Below are positions 16,138 to 24,328 of a stretch of 64,000 nucleotides of DNA, piece after piece; positions within the stretch are counted from its first letter, which is position 1; each line of letters begins with the position of its first letter. Made by a program: the position numbers and the translations under genes. A model generated the notes under the pieces. It did no database searches. It was given only the letters and a program-made list of their open reading frames with translations, and was not told the DNA's origin. The DNA comes from SUG2458 sp963651465 (GTDB lineage: Bacteria > Bacillota_I > Bacilli_A > RFN20 > CAG-826): the NCBI GenBank assembly GCA_963651465.1, contig CAVJPS010000016.1, positions 1-64,000 on the forward strand, written 5' to 3'.

Positions 16138-17547
16138 TTAAAATCCTTCTTCATCATCGTATGCTTTATCGTCAAAACGGCCAATACTTTTTGTAAATAC
16201 CAAATCAACTTCACCAATAGCACCATTACGGTTCTTTGCTACTTGAATATTAACAATACCAGAAGTATTTCCGTTTTTGTCCATTGCTGGTTCATCATTT
16301 TCAGAACGTTTGCGAGTATCTAATCCTTGAGCTGTATAATAATCTTCACGATATAAAAGTAAAACTTGGTCAGCGTCTTGTTCAATAGCACCAGATTCAC
16401 GTAAGTCGCTTAGCATAGGTTTACGGCTTGATGATGTTCTTGAATCAACAGAACGTGATAATTGAGAAATAACAAGGATTGGTACTTCTAATTCACGAGC
16501 AAGTTGTTTTAAAGCACGAGAAACTTCAGAAACTTCAACTTGACGAGATTCAATTTTTGTCTTACCAGTTGTAATTAGACCGATATAATCAATCATTAAT
16601 AAACATAAGTCAGGTTGTTCCATTTTTAGTTTACGAGCTTTTGCAAGAATATCTGCTAATTTACTATTAGGTGTATCATCAATAAATAGTTTTGTATTAG
16701 ATAATTCATCAATAGCTTGTTTAACAGCTAAGTAGTCTTTTTGAGATAGATGACCTGTTTGAATCTTATCAAGTTCAACACACGATCTATTTGCGATTAA
16801 ACGTAATAATAATGCATTAGATGGCATTTCAAGTGAGAAAATACCAACAGCATTGTTACGTTTCAAAGCAGCATTCAAACATAGATTTAATCCAAATGCA
16901 GTTTTACCAACAGAAGGACGTGCAGCAATGATGACAATATCACTTTTTTGCCAACCGTGTGTTAACTTATTTAATTTCTTATAACCAGTTGAAACACCAG
17001 TAACACCATCTTCGTCAGTCTCTTTCATTGTGCGGATATCGACTAAAACACGTTTTGCAACATCAGCTGCTCTTTCAAAATCTGAAATCTTACGTCTTTC
17101 TGCGACATGTTTAATTTCTTCACTAGTTGTACCAATAAAAGTAGAAACATCATCTACTTCTTTTGTTTGATATTGAGCTACAACATCTTCTAACTTTTTA
17201 AGATAAGCACGTAAGACTGATTGGTCTTTAACCATTTCCATATAATGTTTATAGTTAGATGGGATAAGATTATAATCATTTAATTCTAATAAATATTGAG
17301 TTCCACCGATCTTTTCAAAATCTTTTTGATTAATAAGTTCATTTGTAATAGATTGAACTTCAACCGGAACCTTTGCTTCATTTTGAATCTTAATAATTGT
17401 ATTAAAAAGAATACGGTGTCTTTCTTCAAAGAAATCATTAGCTTCTAATTGACTAGAACCTTCAATTAAAGCTTCTCTGTTCGACATCATTAAAGCAAGA
17501 ACTGACTTTTCAGCTTCTATGTTATGTGGATACTTTTCATTTGTCAT
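16138..17547 (-). CDS. dnaB: Replicative DNA helicase
   Basis: This is the hexameric replication-fork helicase. The N-terminal domain (about 1-150) starts with the typical PHNIEAEKSVL. After a linker comes the RecA-like domain with Walker A ARPSVGKTAF, then the Walker B region LLMIDYIGLI, LVISQLSRSV, and the arginine-rich C-terminus with DLRESGAIEQDAD. The longest frame begins at GTG (17556), but ATG at 17547 has AGGTGAG just upstream, so the 469-residue form is chosen. It follows rplI by about 23 bp in the gdpP-rplI-dnaB order conserved in Bacilli. Confidence 0.97.
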   Translation of the reverse strand: MTNEKYPHNIEAEKSVLALMMSNREALIEGSSQLEANDFFEERHRILFNTIIKIQNEAKVPVEVQSITNELINQKDFEKIGGTQYLLELNDYNLIPSNYKHYMEMVKDQSVLRAYLKKLEDVVAQYQTKEVDDVSTFIGTTSEEIKHVAERRKISDFERAADVAKRVLVDIRTMKETDEDGVTGVSTGYKKLNKLTHGWQKSDIVIIAARPSVGKTAFGLNLCLNAALKRNNAVGIFSLEMPSNALLLRLIANRSCVELDKIQTGHLSQKDYLAVKQAIDELSNTKLFIDDTPNSKLADILAKARKLKMEQPDLCLLMIDYIGLITTGKTKIESRQVEVSEVSRALKQLARELEVPILVISQLSRSVDSRTSSSRKPMLSDLRESGAIEQDADQVLLLYREDYYTAQGLDTRKRSENDEPAMDKNGNTSGIVNIQVAKNRNGAIGEVDLVFTKSIGRFDDKAYDDEEGF

Positions 17548-17570
17548 AATTCTCACCTACTTGTAATAAT

Positions 17571-18020
17571 TTATTTTTTTTCGGTGACGTGAACTTTAAT
17601 TGTTCCAATGACACCTTTATATAATTCAACTTTGAAATTTGTAACACCAAAAGTATTAGCACTTTCACTATTAACAAATTTACGTTTATCAACAACAATA
17701 TTGTGTTTATTCTTTAATTCTTCAACAACTTGTTTTGAAGAAATTGAACCAAACATTCTGCCGTCTTTTCCTGCCGTTGCAACAAACTCTAAAGTAATAC
17801 TACTTAATTTAGTAGCAATTTCTTCAGCATTTGCTTTTGCTTCGGCATCTTTTTGTTTTGCGTCAGCAATTTGGTTATCTAATATTTCTTTGGAACGTTC
17901 AGTAAATTTAACACCTAATCGACGTGGGATAATAAAGTTATTTGCGTATCCATCAGATACTTCAACAACATTACCCTTTTTACCTATATTTTTAACATCT
18001 TGTAATAAAATAACACGCAT
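17571..18020 (-). CDS. rplI: Ribosomal protein bL9
   Basis: bL9 binds 23S rRNA at the base of the L1 stalk. The N-terminal domain shows MRVILLQDVKNIGKKG and the signature GYANNFIIPR. A long connecting helix follows (about 45-75), then a C-terminal domain with the conserved GKDGRMFGSISS. The 149 residues match the family. A GGAGG site lies seven bases before the ATG. It sits between gdpP (16 bp upstream) and dnaB. Confidence 0.98.
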   Translation of the reverse strand: MRVILLQDVKNIGKKGNVVEVSDGYANNFIIPRRLGVKFTERSKEILDNQIADAKQKDAEAKANAEEIATKLSSITLEFVATAGKDGRMFGSISSKQVVEELKNKHNIVVDKRKFVNSESANTFGVTNFKVELYKGVIGTIKVHVTEKK

Positions 18021-18036
18021 ATAAATGCCTCCTTGA

Positions 18037-20226
18037 TTATGAATTAATAACTAATAATTCATCAATTTCATGAATCTTGTCAATTAAACGATTCTTTATA
18101 TCATAGATTGATGGCATCTCTTCTTCTTTAGAAATATCTTTTAATTGGAAAGAAATAGCAGCACGATCAAATTCGCCACCACCATAGCCACCCTCTATAG
18201 ATTCACATACTTTTTGAACATTGAATTGTCCACATCCACGTGCTGAAACATAAATCTCTGTTTCATTTATCTTACCGATAACAAAACATACATCAACGTC
18301 TTTTGTAGCAACGTGTTCGTCAGCTACTTTTGCTAAAATATCCTTATCTAAAACCGCATCAGGGTTTTTAGCGTCTTGAGCACAAATAATAAATACATGA
18401 GCACCATTACGTAAATAGAAGTTCTCATAATTTTCTGGTTTATCAACATTTGATGTAATCATACATTTTAATTGATATGTTTCGTATGCTTCTTGTAATA
18501 AGTTGTTTGCTTTTATACTATTAGCACCACGGCCAATTAGTAAGTTACATGCATAGAAAGTTGAATCATCTACTCTATTTCTAAAGTTAGATGTATCAAG
18601 CATAATACCAGCAAGTAAACAATCAGCTGCACCAGCATTAAGTTTAACTGGTTCTTCGGTATATTCTAAAAGGTGAGTTACCATTTCAGAAGCCGAAGAT
18701 ACTGAAGGATCAATGCATTCTAATAAAGGATCAAGTTCAGTATCAGCAGTTGTCTTCATATGATGGTCGAAAATAACAATACGACTTGGTTTCACTAAAT
18801 CTTCAGAAATATCAAAGTTTCTTGAAATAAGAACAGATGCTGGGTTATGAACATCAGTAATAATTAATAAAGTTTTATCATCAAACATTGTTGCTGCATC
18901 ATTAGGTGTAACAAAGGCACCTTTAAGTGAATGTTTACGTAATTGATAATATTCATTTAAAGTATTTGATTGAGAAGATGTTGTATCAAATACAATAAAT
19001 GCTGGAACTATTGAACCATCGTTTTTACGAACTGTTTTAACAAAATTATAGAAACCAACACTTGATGCTAATGAGTCAATATCACTAACTTTATGTCCAG
19101 TAATAATAACTCTATTACTTTCACGAATATAATATGAAAGTTGTTGAGCATATGTACGATAACGAACTAAGTTTTGTTGGCGTTGAATTTTCTTATTACC
19201 ACCAAATGCTCGTTGAGTATCTCCTTCAGAAACTACGATTTGGTCGCCACCACGTTTTAATGCTGTTGAAACAGCTTTATTTGAACGTTCAAATAATTGT
19301 GGAATTGGTTCATTAAATCCATGAGCAAAACCAATTGAAATAGTCATAGGAATAATTGCGTCACTTGTATTTTTATGAATTTCTTCAAGTAAAGTGAATT
19401 TATCATCAATCATCTTTTGGAAGTTTTCATAAGAACACATTATATATAAAGTATCTTCTGCGCTTGACGGTAAGATAATTGCGTTACGTGCAATAAAATA
19501 GTTATCAATTATTTCATTTGTTGAGTGAAGAATTGATTGGAATTTACGAGTTTCAGTAGATTTTTCAATTTCATCATAAGTATCAAAAATAAGAGTACCA
19601 ATTACTAATGATTCATTAATAGCATTTTGATGTTCTTCATTATAAGCAGTAACATCTTTAAAAATGAATAAACGAGATTTTTGAATATATCTAACTGAAT
19701 ATGAATCATTGTTAATTCTTACTTCTATATCGTGCCCTTCACTAATATCCATTAATTCAGGAAAACAATCAAAGATATTCAAATCTAAGATTTTAAATTG
19801 ACGTGATTGTAAGTATGAGTTCATCCAAATAACTTCATTTGTTTCGTTAATAACGGCTAAACCGATGTGACCATAATCAAATGCTTTAGTAACATCATTG
19901 CCTAATGCTTTAGTAACGTTAACGTCAGTTGTATGACTAAGTTTTGTAATTTTATATAATCGAATATAAATGAAAACAATATCAATACTAAAGAAACCAC
20001 TGAAGATAATAAACATATAAATTGGATCTAAGAATTTTTTTGCAAAATCTGCGTTTAAAATGTTGATTAAAATGTAAGCAACAATACAAACAAGTTCAAT
20101 ACCAAGAAGTATTAAAGAATAGAGTTTTGTAAAATGCAAAGCCCTATATAATGTTTTATGTGATTTAGAATAAGGTTCCCAGAAATAATTTAAGAACCTA
20201 TTAGTAGAATTCTTCTTTTGCTTCAT
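18037..20226 (-). CDS. gdpP: Cyclic-di-AMP phosphodiesterase GdpP
   Basis: The membrane enzyme hydrolyses c-di-AMP to pApA and so controls osmotic and wall homeostasis. Two N-terminal helices (about 33-58 and 66-88) are followed by a PAS-like region, a degenerate GGDEF domain (GGDQ replaces GGDEF) and a DHH/DHHA1 module. The module has GHKVSDIDSLAS, LLIITDVH, VIFDHHMKT and, near the end, GGYGGGEFDRAA. ATG at 20226 is better placed relative to AGAGGA than the ATG at 20232, giving 729 residues. In Bacillus a DUF2232 gene (yybS) precedes it; none is present here. Confidence 0.96.
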   Translation of the reverse strand: MKQKKNSTNRFLNYFWEPYSKSHKTLYRALHFTKLYSLILLGIELVCIVAYILINILNADFAKKFLDPIYMFIIFSGFFSIDIVFIYIRLYKITKLSHTTDVNVTKALGNDVTKAFDYGHIGLAVINETNEVIWMNSYLQSRQFKILDLNIFDCFPELMDISEGHDIEVRINNDSYSVRYIQKSRLFIFKDVTAYNEEHQNAINESLVIGTLIFDTYDEIEKSTETRKFQSILHSTNEIIDNYFIARNAIILPSSAEDTLYIMCSYENFQKMIDDKFTLLEEIHKNTSDAIIPMTISIGFAHGFNEPIPQLFERSNKAVSTALKRGGDQIVVSEGDTQRAFGGNKKIQRQQNLVRYRTYAQQLSYYIRESNRVIITGHKVSDIDSLASSVGFYNFVKTVRKNDGSIVPAFIVFDTTSSQSNTLNEYYQLRKHSLKGAFVTPNDAATMFDDKTLLIITDVHNPASVLISRNFDISEDLVKPSRIVIFDHHMKTTADTELDPLLECIDPSVSSASEMVTHLLEYTEEPVKLNAGAADCLLAGIMLDTSNFRNRVDDSTFYACNLLIGRGANSIKANNLLQEAYETYQLKCMITSNVDKPENYENFYLRNGAHVFIICAQDAKNPDAVLDKDILAKVADEHVATKDVDVCFVIGKINETEIYVSARGCGQFNVQKVCESIEGGYGGGEFDRAAISFQLKDISKEEEMPSIYDIKNRLIDKIHEIDELLVINS

Positions 20227-20288
20227 ATGCATAGTCCTCTTTATAATTATAAACTAAAATATATATATTATTAATAAAAACGTTAAAA

Positions 20289-20308
20289 AACTCCTTTTTA
20301 AAGGAGTT
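20289..20308 (-). terminator. Terminator-like hairpin upstream of gdpP
   Basis: AACTCCTTT (20289-20297) pairs with AAAGGAGTT (20300-20308) with a very small loop, followed by a T run on the minus strand. It is a second stop after the rpsF operon, leaving gdpP to start from its own promoter. Confidence 0.6.
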
Positions 20309-20405
20309 CTTAAAATTATTAAGTTAATTTTATTTTTTCCTTTCTGGCTTTTCATTTGATTTATGTTCATCATATTCACCTATATGATTCAAATTCTTTA
20401 AAAAC

Positions 20406-20434
20406 AAAAAACCTTGCCATTGCTGACAAGGTTA
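20406..20434 (-). terminator. Terminator of the rpsF-ssb-rpsR operon
   Basis: AACCTTG and CAAGGTT arms enclose a small loop at about 20408-20432. On the minus strand they are followed by a run of T. A weaker inverted repeat, AAGAAGTGAT/ATCACTTCTT, lies just upstream at about 20457-20480. The rest of 20233-20493 holds only another hairpin and short unsupported frames. Confidence 0.75.
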
Positions 20435-20493
20435 TTAATATTATTTACGTTCATCTCAAGAAGTGATGTTATCACTTCTTTATTTATTACAGA

Positions 20494-20721
20494 TTAGTCA
20501 ATAACGTATGGTAATAAAGCCATATAACGTGCATTTTTAATAGCAACTTCTAATTTACGTTGATATTTAGCACATGTACCTGTAACACGGCGTGGAGTAA
20601 TCTTGCCGTTAGGAGAAATGAATTTCTTTAATAATTCAACATCTTTATAATCGATGTGAGTAATTTTATTTTTTGCAAAGTAACAAACCTTTTTACGAGG
20701 TCTAATCTTTTTAAAACCCAT
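20494..20721 (-). CDS. rpsR: Ribosomal protein bS18
   Basis: bS18 binds the central domain of 16S rRNA together with bS6. The 75-residue protein has the conserved KKVCYF near the start, then [32 protein letters not shown] with family-typical residues, and ends with an Arg/Ala-rich helix. The single Cys pair is not arranged as a full zinc ribbon. It is the last gene of rpsF-ssb-rpsR, followed by a terminator, and has an AAAGG site. Confidence 0.97.
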   Translation of the reverse strand: MGFKKIRPRKKVCYFAKNKITHIDYKDVELLKKFISPNGKITPRRVTGTCAKYQRKLEVAIKNARYMALLPYVID

Positions 20722-20760
20722 TTTTTAATACTACCTTTCTATAAAAATTATATTTATCAC

Positions 20761-21192
20761 TTAGAATGGTAAATCATCATTAGCCATTCCTAAGTCTACG
20801 ACTTCATCAGAATTGTTTTCTGATTCAGCCTCGAAATGTCTTGATTCATCTACTTGTTTTGCTGATCCATTTCCTTTTGGTTCAAGGAATTGAACTCTTT
20901 CACAAATTACTTCTACAACATTGACAGTTTTACCATCTTTATTTTCGTAACTGCGTTGATTTAAACGACCTGTAACACCGACAAGTGAACCTTTATGAGC
21001 ATACTTTGTAACATTTTCAGCAGCTACATTCCAAACTGTACAAGGAATAAAACTTGCTGTACGATTGCCATTTGCATCTTTGACTTGATTATCAACTGCA
21101 ACAGTGAAGGAAGCAACAGCTGCTCCATTTGTAGTTCTACGAAGTTCAGGATCGCGAACTAAACGACCAACTAAAACGACTGAATTAATCAT
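20761..21192 (-). CDS. ssb: Single-stranded DNA-binding protein
   Basis: SSB coats single-stranded DNA at replication forks and recruits repair proteins. The 143 residues hold an OB-fold domain (about 1-105; MINSVVLVGRLVRDPELR and WNVAAENVTKY are typical), a short Gln/Asn/Ser linker and the conserved acidic C-terminal tip ending DDLPF. It sits between rpsF and rpsR, the classical Firmicutes arrangement, with a strong AGGAGG site. Confidence 0.98.
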   Translation of the reverse strand: MINSVVLVGRLVRDPELRRTTNGAAVASFTVAVDNQVKDANGNRTASFIPCTVWNVAAENVTKYAHKGSLVGVTGRLNQRSYENKDGKTVNVVEVICERVQFLEPKGNGSAKQVDESRHFEAESENNSDEVVDLGMANDDLPF

Positions 21193-21211
21193 TATTAAAT
21201 CCTCCTATTAA

Positions 21212-21493
21212 TTAAGCATTAAGGACTAAATGACGAAGAACATTGTTGTTAAGCTTTGTAACACGGTTGAATTCATTAATTGTTTCAACAGTAGCATTAA
21301 CTGTAACTACAACATAGTAGCCTTTTGATTCATCATTGATTTGGTATGCTAAATCGCGTAAACCCATTTCGTTGACTTCTAAGACTTTTGAACCATTTGT
21401 AGAAAGTAATGCGTTAACCTTTTCGATTTCAGCTTTTCTAGCTTCTTCTTCAAGATTAGCTTTTACAATATACATAATTTCGTACTTTTTCAT
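21212..21493 (-). CDS. rpsF: Ribosomal protein bS6
   Basis: bS6 assembles with bS18 on the 30S platform. The 93 residues begin MKKYEIMYIVKANLEEEA, and GLRDLAYQINDESKGYYVV is the conserved core. It has no C-terminal extension. It is the first gene of the operon, with a strong GGGAGG site, a structured leader and a clear upstream promoter. Confidence 0.97.
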   Translation of the reverse strand: MKKYEIMYIVKANLEEEARKAEIEKVNALLSTNGSKVLEVNEMGLRDLAYQINDESKGYYVVVTVNATVETINEFNRVTKLNNNVLRHLVLNA

Positions 21494-21504
21494 GAGTACA
21501 CCTC

Positions 21505-21580
21505 CCTTTGGACATTCTGGCTATTAAATCTACATCATTAATAGCAGAGAGCATTACCACGCCTTCACACGTGGCTAACT
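21505..21580 (-). promoter_or_regulatory. Structured leader of the rpsF operon
   Basis: Two hairpins lie between the promoter and rpsF. CCACG (21557-21561) pairs with 21570-21574. A longer stem pairs CTATTAA (21521-21527) with 21538-21544 and is extended by CTG/CAG around a bulge. In many bacteria an S6:S18 complex represses this operon through the leader; the position fits, but the exact CCG-bulge motif was not confirmed by eye. Confidence 0.5.
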
Positions 21581-21581
21581 T

Positions 21582-21610
21582 ATTTTATAAAATAAAATAG
21601 GCATTGTAAA
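21582..21610 (-). promoter_or_regulatory. Promoter of rpsF-ssb-rpsR
   Basis: On the minus strand TTTACA (21610-21605), a 17-base spacer and TAAAAT (21587-21582) form a good sigma-A promoter upstream of the leader. Confidence 0.65.
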
Positions 21611-21691
21611 GCACTTTTTCTAATTTTCTTTTAGCCCTTACTAATAATTACGCATAAATAGGCAAAAAACCTTATTTTAAAGATATAAAAA

Positions 21692-21718
21692 GAGTTATCA
21701 AAGCTTACTTGATAACTC
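21692..21718 (-). terminator. Terminator of lysS
   Basis: A perfect 10-bp stem, GAGTTATCAA (21692-21701) with 21709-21718, is followed on the minus strand by a T-rich tail. It isolates the lysS block from the rpsF operon. Confidence 0.85.
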
Positions 21719-21740
21719 ATTTAAATAAACACTTTATATA

Positions 21741-23237
21741 TTATTTATCTCTCATTGTAGGGAATAATAATACTTCTCTAATTGAAGTTTGTTCAGTTAA
21801 GAACATAACTAAACGGTCAATACCCATACCGACACCACCACAAGGAGGCATACCATATTCAAGAGCTTCAACGAAATCTGTATCCATATCAGATGCTTCA
21901 TCGTTTCCAGCGTCTTTTTCTTTCAATTGATCAAGGAATCTTTGTTTTTGATCAATAGGGTCATTTAATTCTGTATAAGCATTTGCGAATTCATGTCCGC
22001 CAATATATAATTCAAATCTTTGAACAAAACGTGGATCTTCTGGATCTACTTTTGTTAAAGGAGAAATTTCAATTGGGTGTCCACATAAGAATGTTGGTTG
22101 AACAAGTTTGTCTTCACAATATTGTTCAAAGAATGCGTTAATAATATGTCCAACAGTAAAATGTTTTTCAACTGGAACGTTGTGTTTTTTAGCAAGTTCA
22201 GTTGCTTCTTCTAAAGTATAATTATTACCTTTAAAGTCGACACCAGTAACTTCTTTAATCATGTCACACATTGTAACAATTTTAAAAGGTTTTGAAATAT
22301 CAATCTTTTCTCCTTCAGGATTAAAGATATTCATAAATTCAACTTTATCACCAGCAACTTTTTTAGCAGCGTGTCTAATCATGCCTTCAGTAATTCTCAT
22401 CATAGATGATAAATCACCAAATGCTTCATAAAGTTCAATTGTTGTGAATTCTGGATTGTGAGATAAGTCCATACCTTCATTACGGAATAAACGGCCAATC
22501 TCATAAACTTTTTCTAAACCACCAACAATTAATCTCTTTAAATGTAATTCAGTTGCAATACGTAAATAGAAATCACGATCTAAAGCATTGTGATGAGTAA
22601 TGAAAGGTCTAGCAGTTGCGCCACCCTTAACGTTTTCTAAAATAGGAGTTTCTACTTCAATAAATCCTAATGAATCACAATATTCTTGAATACCACGAAT
22701 AATTTTTGGACGAGCAATTGCAATGCGCTTTGCTTCTTCATTCATAATTAAGTCAACATAACGACGACGATAACGTTCTTCTTTATCTGTTAAACCATGG
22801 AATTTTTCTGGTAAAGGACGTAATGCCTTAGATAAGTGAGTATATTCTAAGCACTTAACTGTTGGTTCACCAGTTTGAGTTAACATTACTTTACCTTTAA
22901 CTCCAACAAAGTCACCAATATCAGCACTCTTAAATAATGTATATGCTTCTTCACCGATATCGTTAATTGAAATATAAATTTGTTGTTTACCTTTTATGTC
23001 TTGGATTGCAAAGAAAGAAGCTTTACCCATTTTACGAATAAACATGATACGTCCTGCAACACAAACATTTAAGTCCATTGCTTCAACTTCTTCATGAGTC
23101 TTTCCTTGAACCTTTGCTCTAATATCAGCAGACCAGTCTGTACGATTATAAGCTTGACCAAATGGATCAATACCTAATTCTTTTAATTTTTCAACTTTTT
23201 GACGTCTTGCTAATTCTTGATCTGTAAATTCTGCCAT
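21741..23237 (-). CDS. lysS: Lysyl-tRNA synthetase, class II
   Basis: This enzyme charges tRNA-Lys. The N-terminal OB-fold anticodon-binding domain (about 55-140) has VAGRIMFIRKMGKASF. The class II core has motif 1 around FIEVETPIL, motif 2 RIATELHLKRLIVGG and GRLFRNEG, and motif 3 GMGIDRLVMFL near the C-terminus. Translation from ATG 23237, preceded by GAGGTG, gives 498 residues; the longer frame starts at a GTG inside that ribosome site. It is the last gene of the ftsH-dusB-lysS series. Confidence 0.97.
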   Translation of the reverse strand: MAEFTDQELARRQKVEKLKELGIDPFGQAYNRTDWSADIRAKVQGKTHEEVEAMDLNVCVAGRIMFIRKMGKASFFAIQDIKGKQQIYISINDIGEEAYTLFKSADIGDFVGVKGKVMLTQTGEPTVKCLEYTHLSKALRPLPEKFHGLTDKEERYRRRYVDLIMNEEAKRIAIARPKIIRGIQEYCDSLGFIEVETPILENVKGGATARPFITHHNALDRDFYLRIATELHLKRLIVGGLEKVYEIGRLFRNEGMDLSHNPEFTTIELYEAFGDLSSMMRITEGMIRHAAKKVAGDKVEFMNIFNPEGEKIDISKPFKIVTMCDMIKEVTGVDFKGNNYTLEEATELAKKHNVPVEKHFTVGHIINAFFEQYCEDKLVQPTFLCGHPIEISPLTKVDPEDPRFVQRFELYIGGHEFANAYTELNDPIDQKQRFLDQLKEKDAGNDEASDMDTDFVEALEYGMPPCGGVGMGIDRLVMFLTEQTSIREVLLFPTMRDK

Positions 23238-23314
23238 AATTAACACCTCGCTTTATGATTTTATCATAAATAACTATTCTTACCAAATAAAACTATATTT
23301 ATTTTGTATTTCAC

Positions 23315-24283
23315 TTATAAATTATCAATCTCTTTTATAATATTTAAAAAATCTTCATATGTGTTCATAGTTGCTGTAATTTTATTTTTAATCACTTTTG
23401 TACCAGGAAAACCTTTAAAATAATGTGGTGCTATACCACGCATTTCTTTAACAGCAATAAACTCACCTTTTAGTTTAATAAGCATGTTGAAATGAGATTT
23501 TAAATATTCAATATTTTGTTGTAATGTTGGATTAGGTAAACGAGTACCATCTTTAAAATATGTAGCAATTTGAGTAATTAAATATGGATTACCAAGAGCC
23601 CCACGAGCAACCATAATATAATCTGCTCCGGTATATTTTTGATATTTAATTGCATCATCTAAAGTAAAAATGTCACCACTAATTGCTAAAGGTACTTTCA
23701 TTTCTTTGCGAATATCTTTTATAAATTCATATCTAGCATTACCAGTATATAATTGATTACGAGTTCTAGGATGAATACCAATTAACGATACTCCACTACG
23801 TTCTAATACTTTAATAGTTTCTTTAACATTAATACATGTATCATCCCAACCAATACGGATTTTTGCAAATACCGGCTTTTTTGATTTTTTTACTAACGAA
23901 GACATCATATCTTCTAATTCATCTAACCTTTTAAGCCAAGCACTTCCCGCGCCAGTTTTTGTAACTTTAACGACAGGGCATCCTAAATTAACATCAATAA
24001 AATCATAATCGATATTTTGATTTTCAACTATTTCTAAAGCCTTAAGTAAGGTTGCTTTTGTTCCACCAAATAATTGAATTGCAACAGGATGGTCGCTAAT
24101 ACTAGTTTCTAAGTATTTATATGTTTCTTTGTTGTTATATATTAAACCACAATCAGAAACCATTTCAGTATAAGAAATTCCAACACCAAAAGGCTTGCAA
24201 AACTCACGATATGCAAGGTTAGTAATTCCAGCCATTGGAGCAAGAATAACATTACTTTGGATTTCTTTATCTAAAAATTTCAT
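23315..24283 (-). CDS. dusB: tRNA-dihydrouridine synthase
   Basis: An FMN enzyme that reduces uridines in tRNA D-loops. The TIM barrel carries LAPMAGITNLAYR near the N-terminus, NLGCPVVKVTKTGAGSAWL with the catalytic Cys, KIRIGWD, IGIHPRTR and ISGDIFTLDDA. The 322-residue length is normal. It lies between ftsH and lysS, the usual Bacilli order. A terminator-like hairpin separates it from ftsH by a short interval, so it may use readthrough or its own promoter. Confidence 0.95.
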   Translation of the reverse strand: MKFLDKEIQSNVILAPMAGITNLAYREFCKPFGVGISYTEMVSDCGLIYNNKETYKYLETSISDHPVAIQLFGGTKATLLKALEIVENQNIDYDFIDVNLGCPVVKVTKTGAGSAWLKRLDELEDMMSSLVKKSKKPVFAKIRIGWDDTCINVKETIKVLERSGVSLIGIHPRTRNQLYTGNARYEFIKDIRKEMKVPLAISGDIFTLDDAIKYQKYTGADYIMVARGALGNPYLITQIATYFKDGTRLPNPTLQQNIEYLKSHFNMLIKLKGEFIAVKEMRGIAPHYFKGFPGTKVIKNKITATMNTYEDFLNIIKEIDNL

Positions 24284-24296
24284 TTAAAATTCCTTA

Positions 24297-24328
24297 AAAA
24301 AAGGAAAGGATTACTCCTCTCCTTTTTC
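24297..24328 (-). terminator. Terminator overlapping the end of ftsH
   Basis: On the minus strand GGAGAGGA pairs with TCCTTTCC (eight pairs including one G-U), extended by A/T pairs and followed by T7. The stem contains the last codons of ftsH. Confidence 0.7.

Noticed and set aside
20311..20405. Short minus-strand frame ending in a Lys/Glu-rich peptide between rpsR and gdpP
   Set aside because: It begins after the rpsR terminator, is only about 25 codons, and has no ribosome site or promoter.
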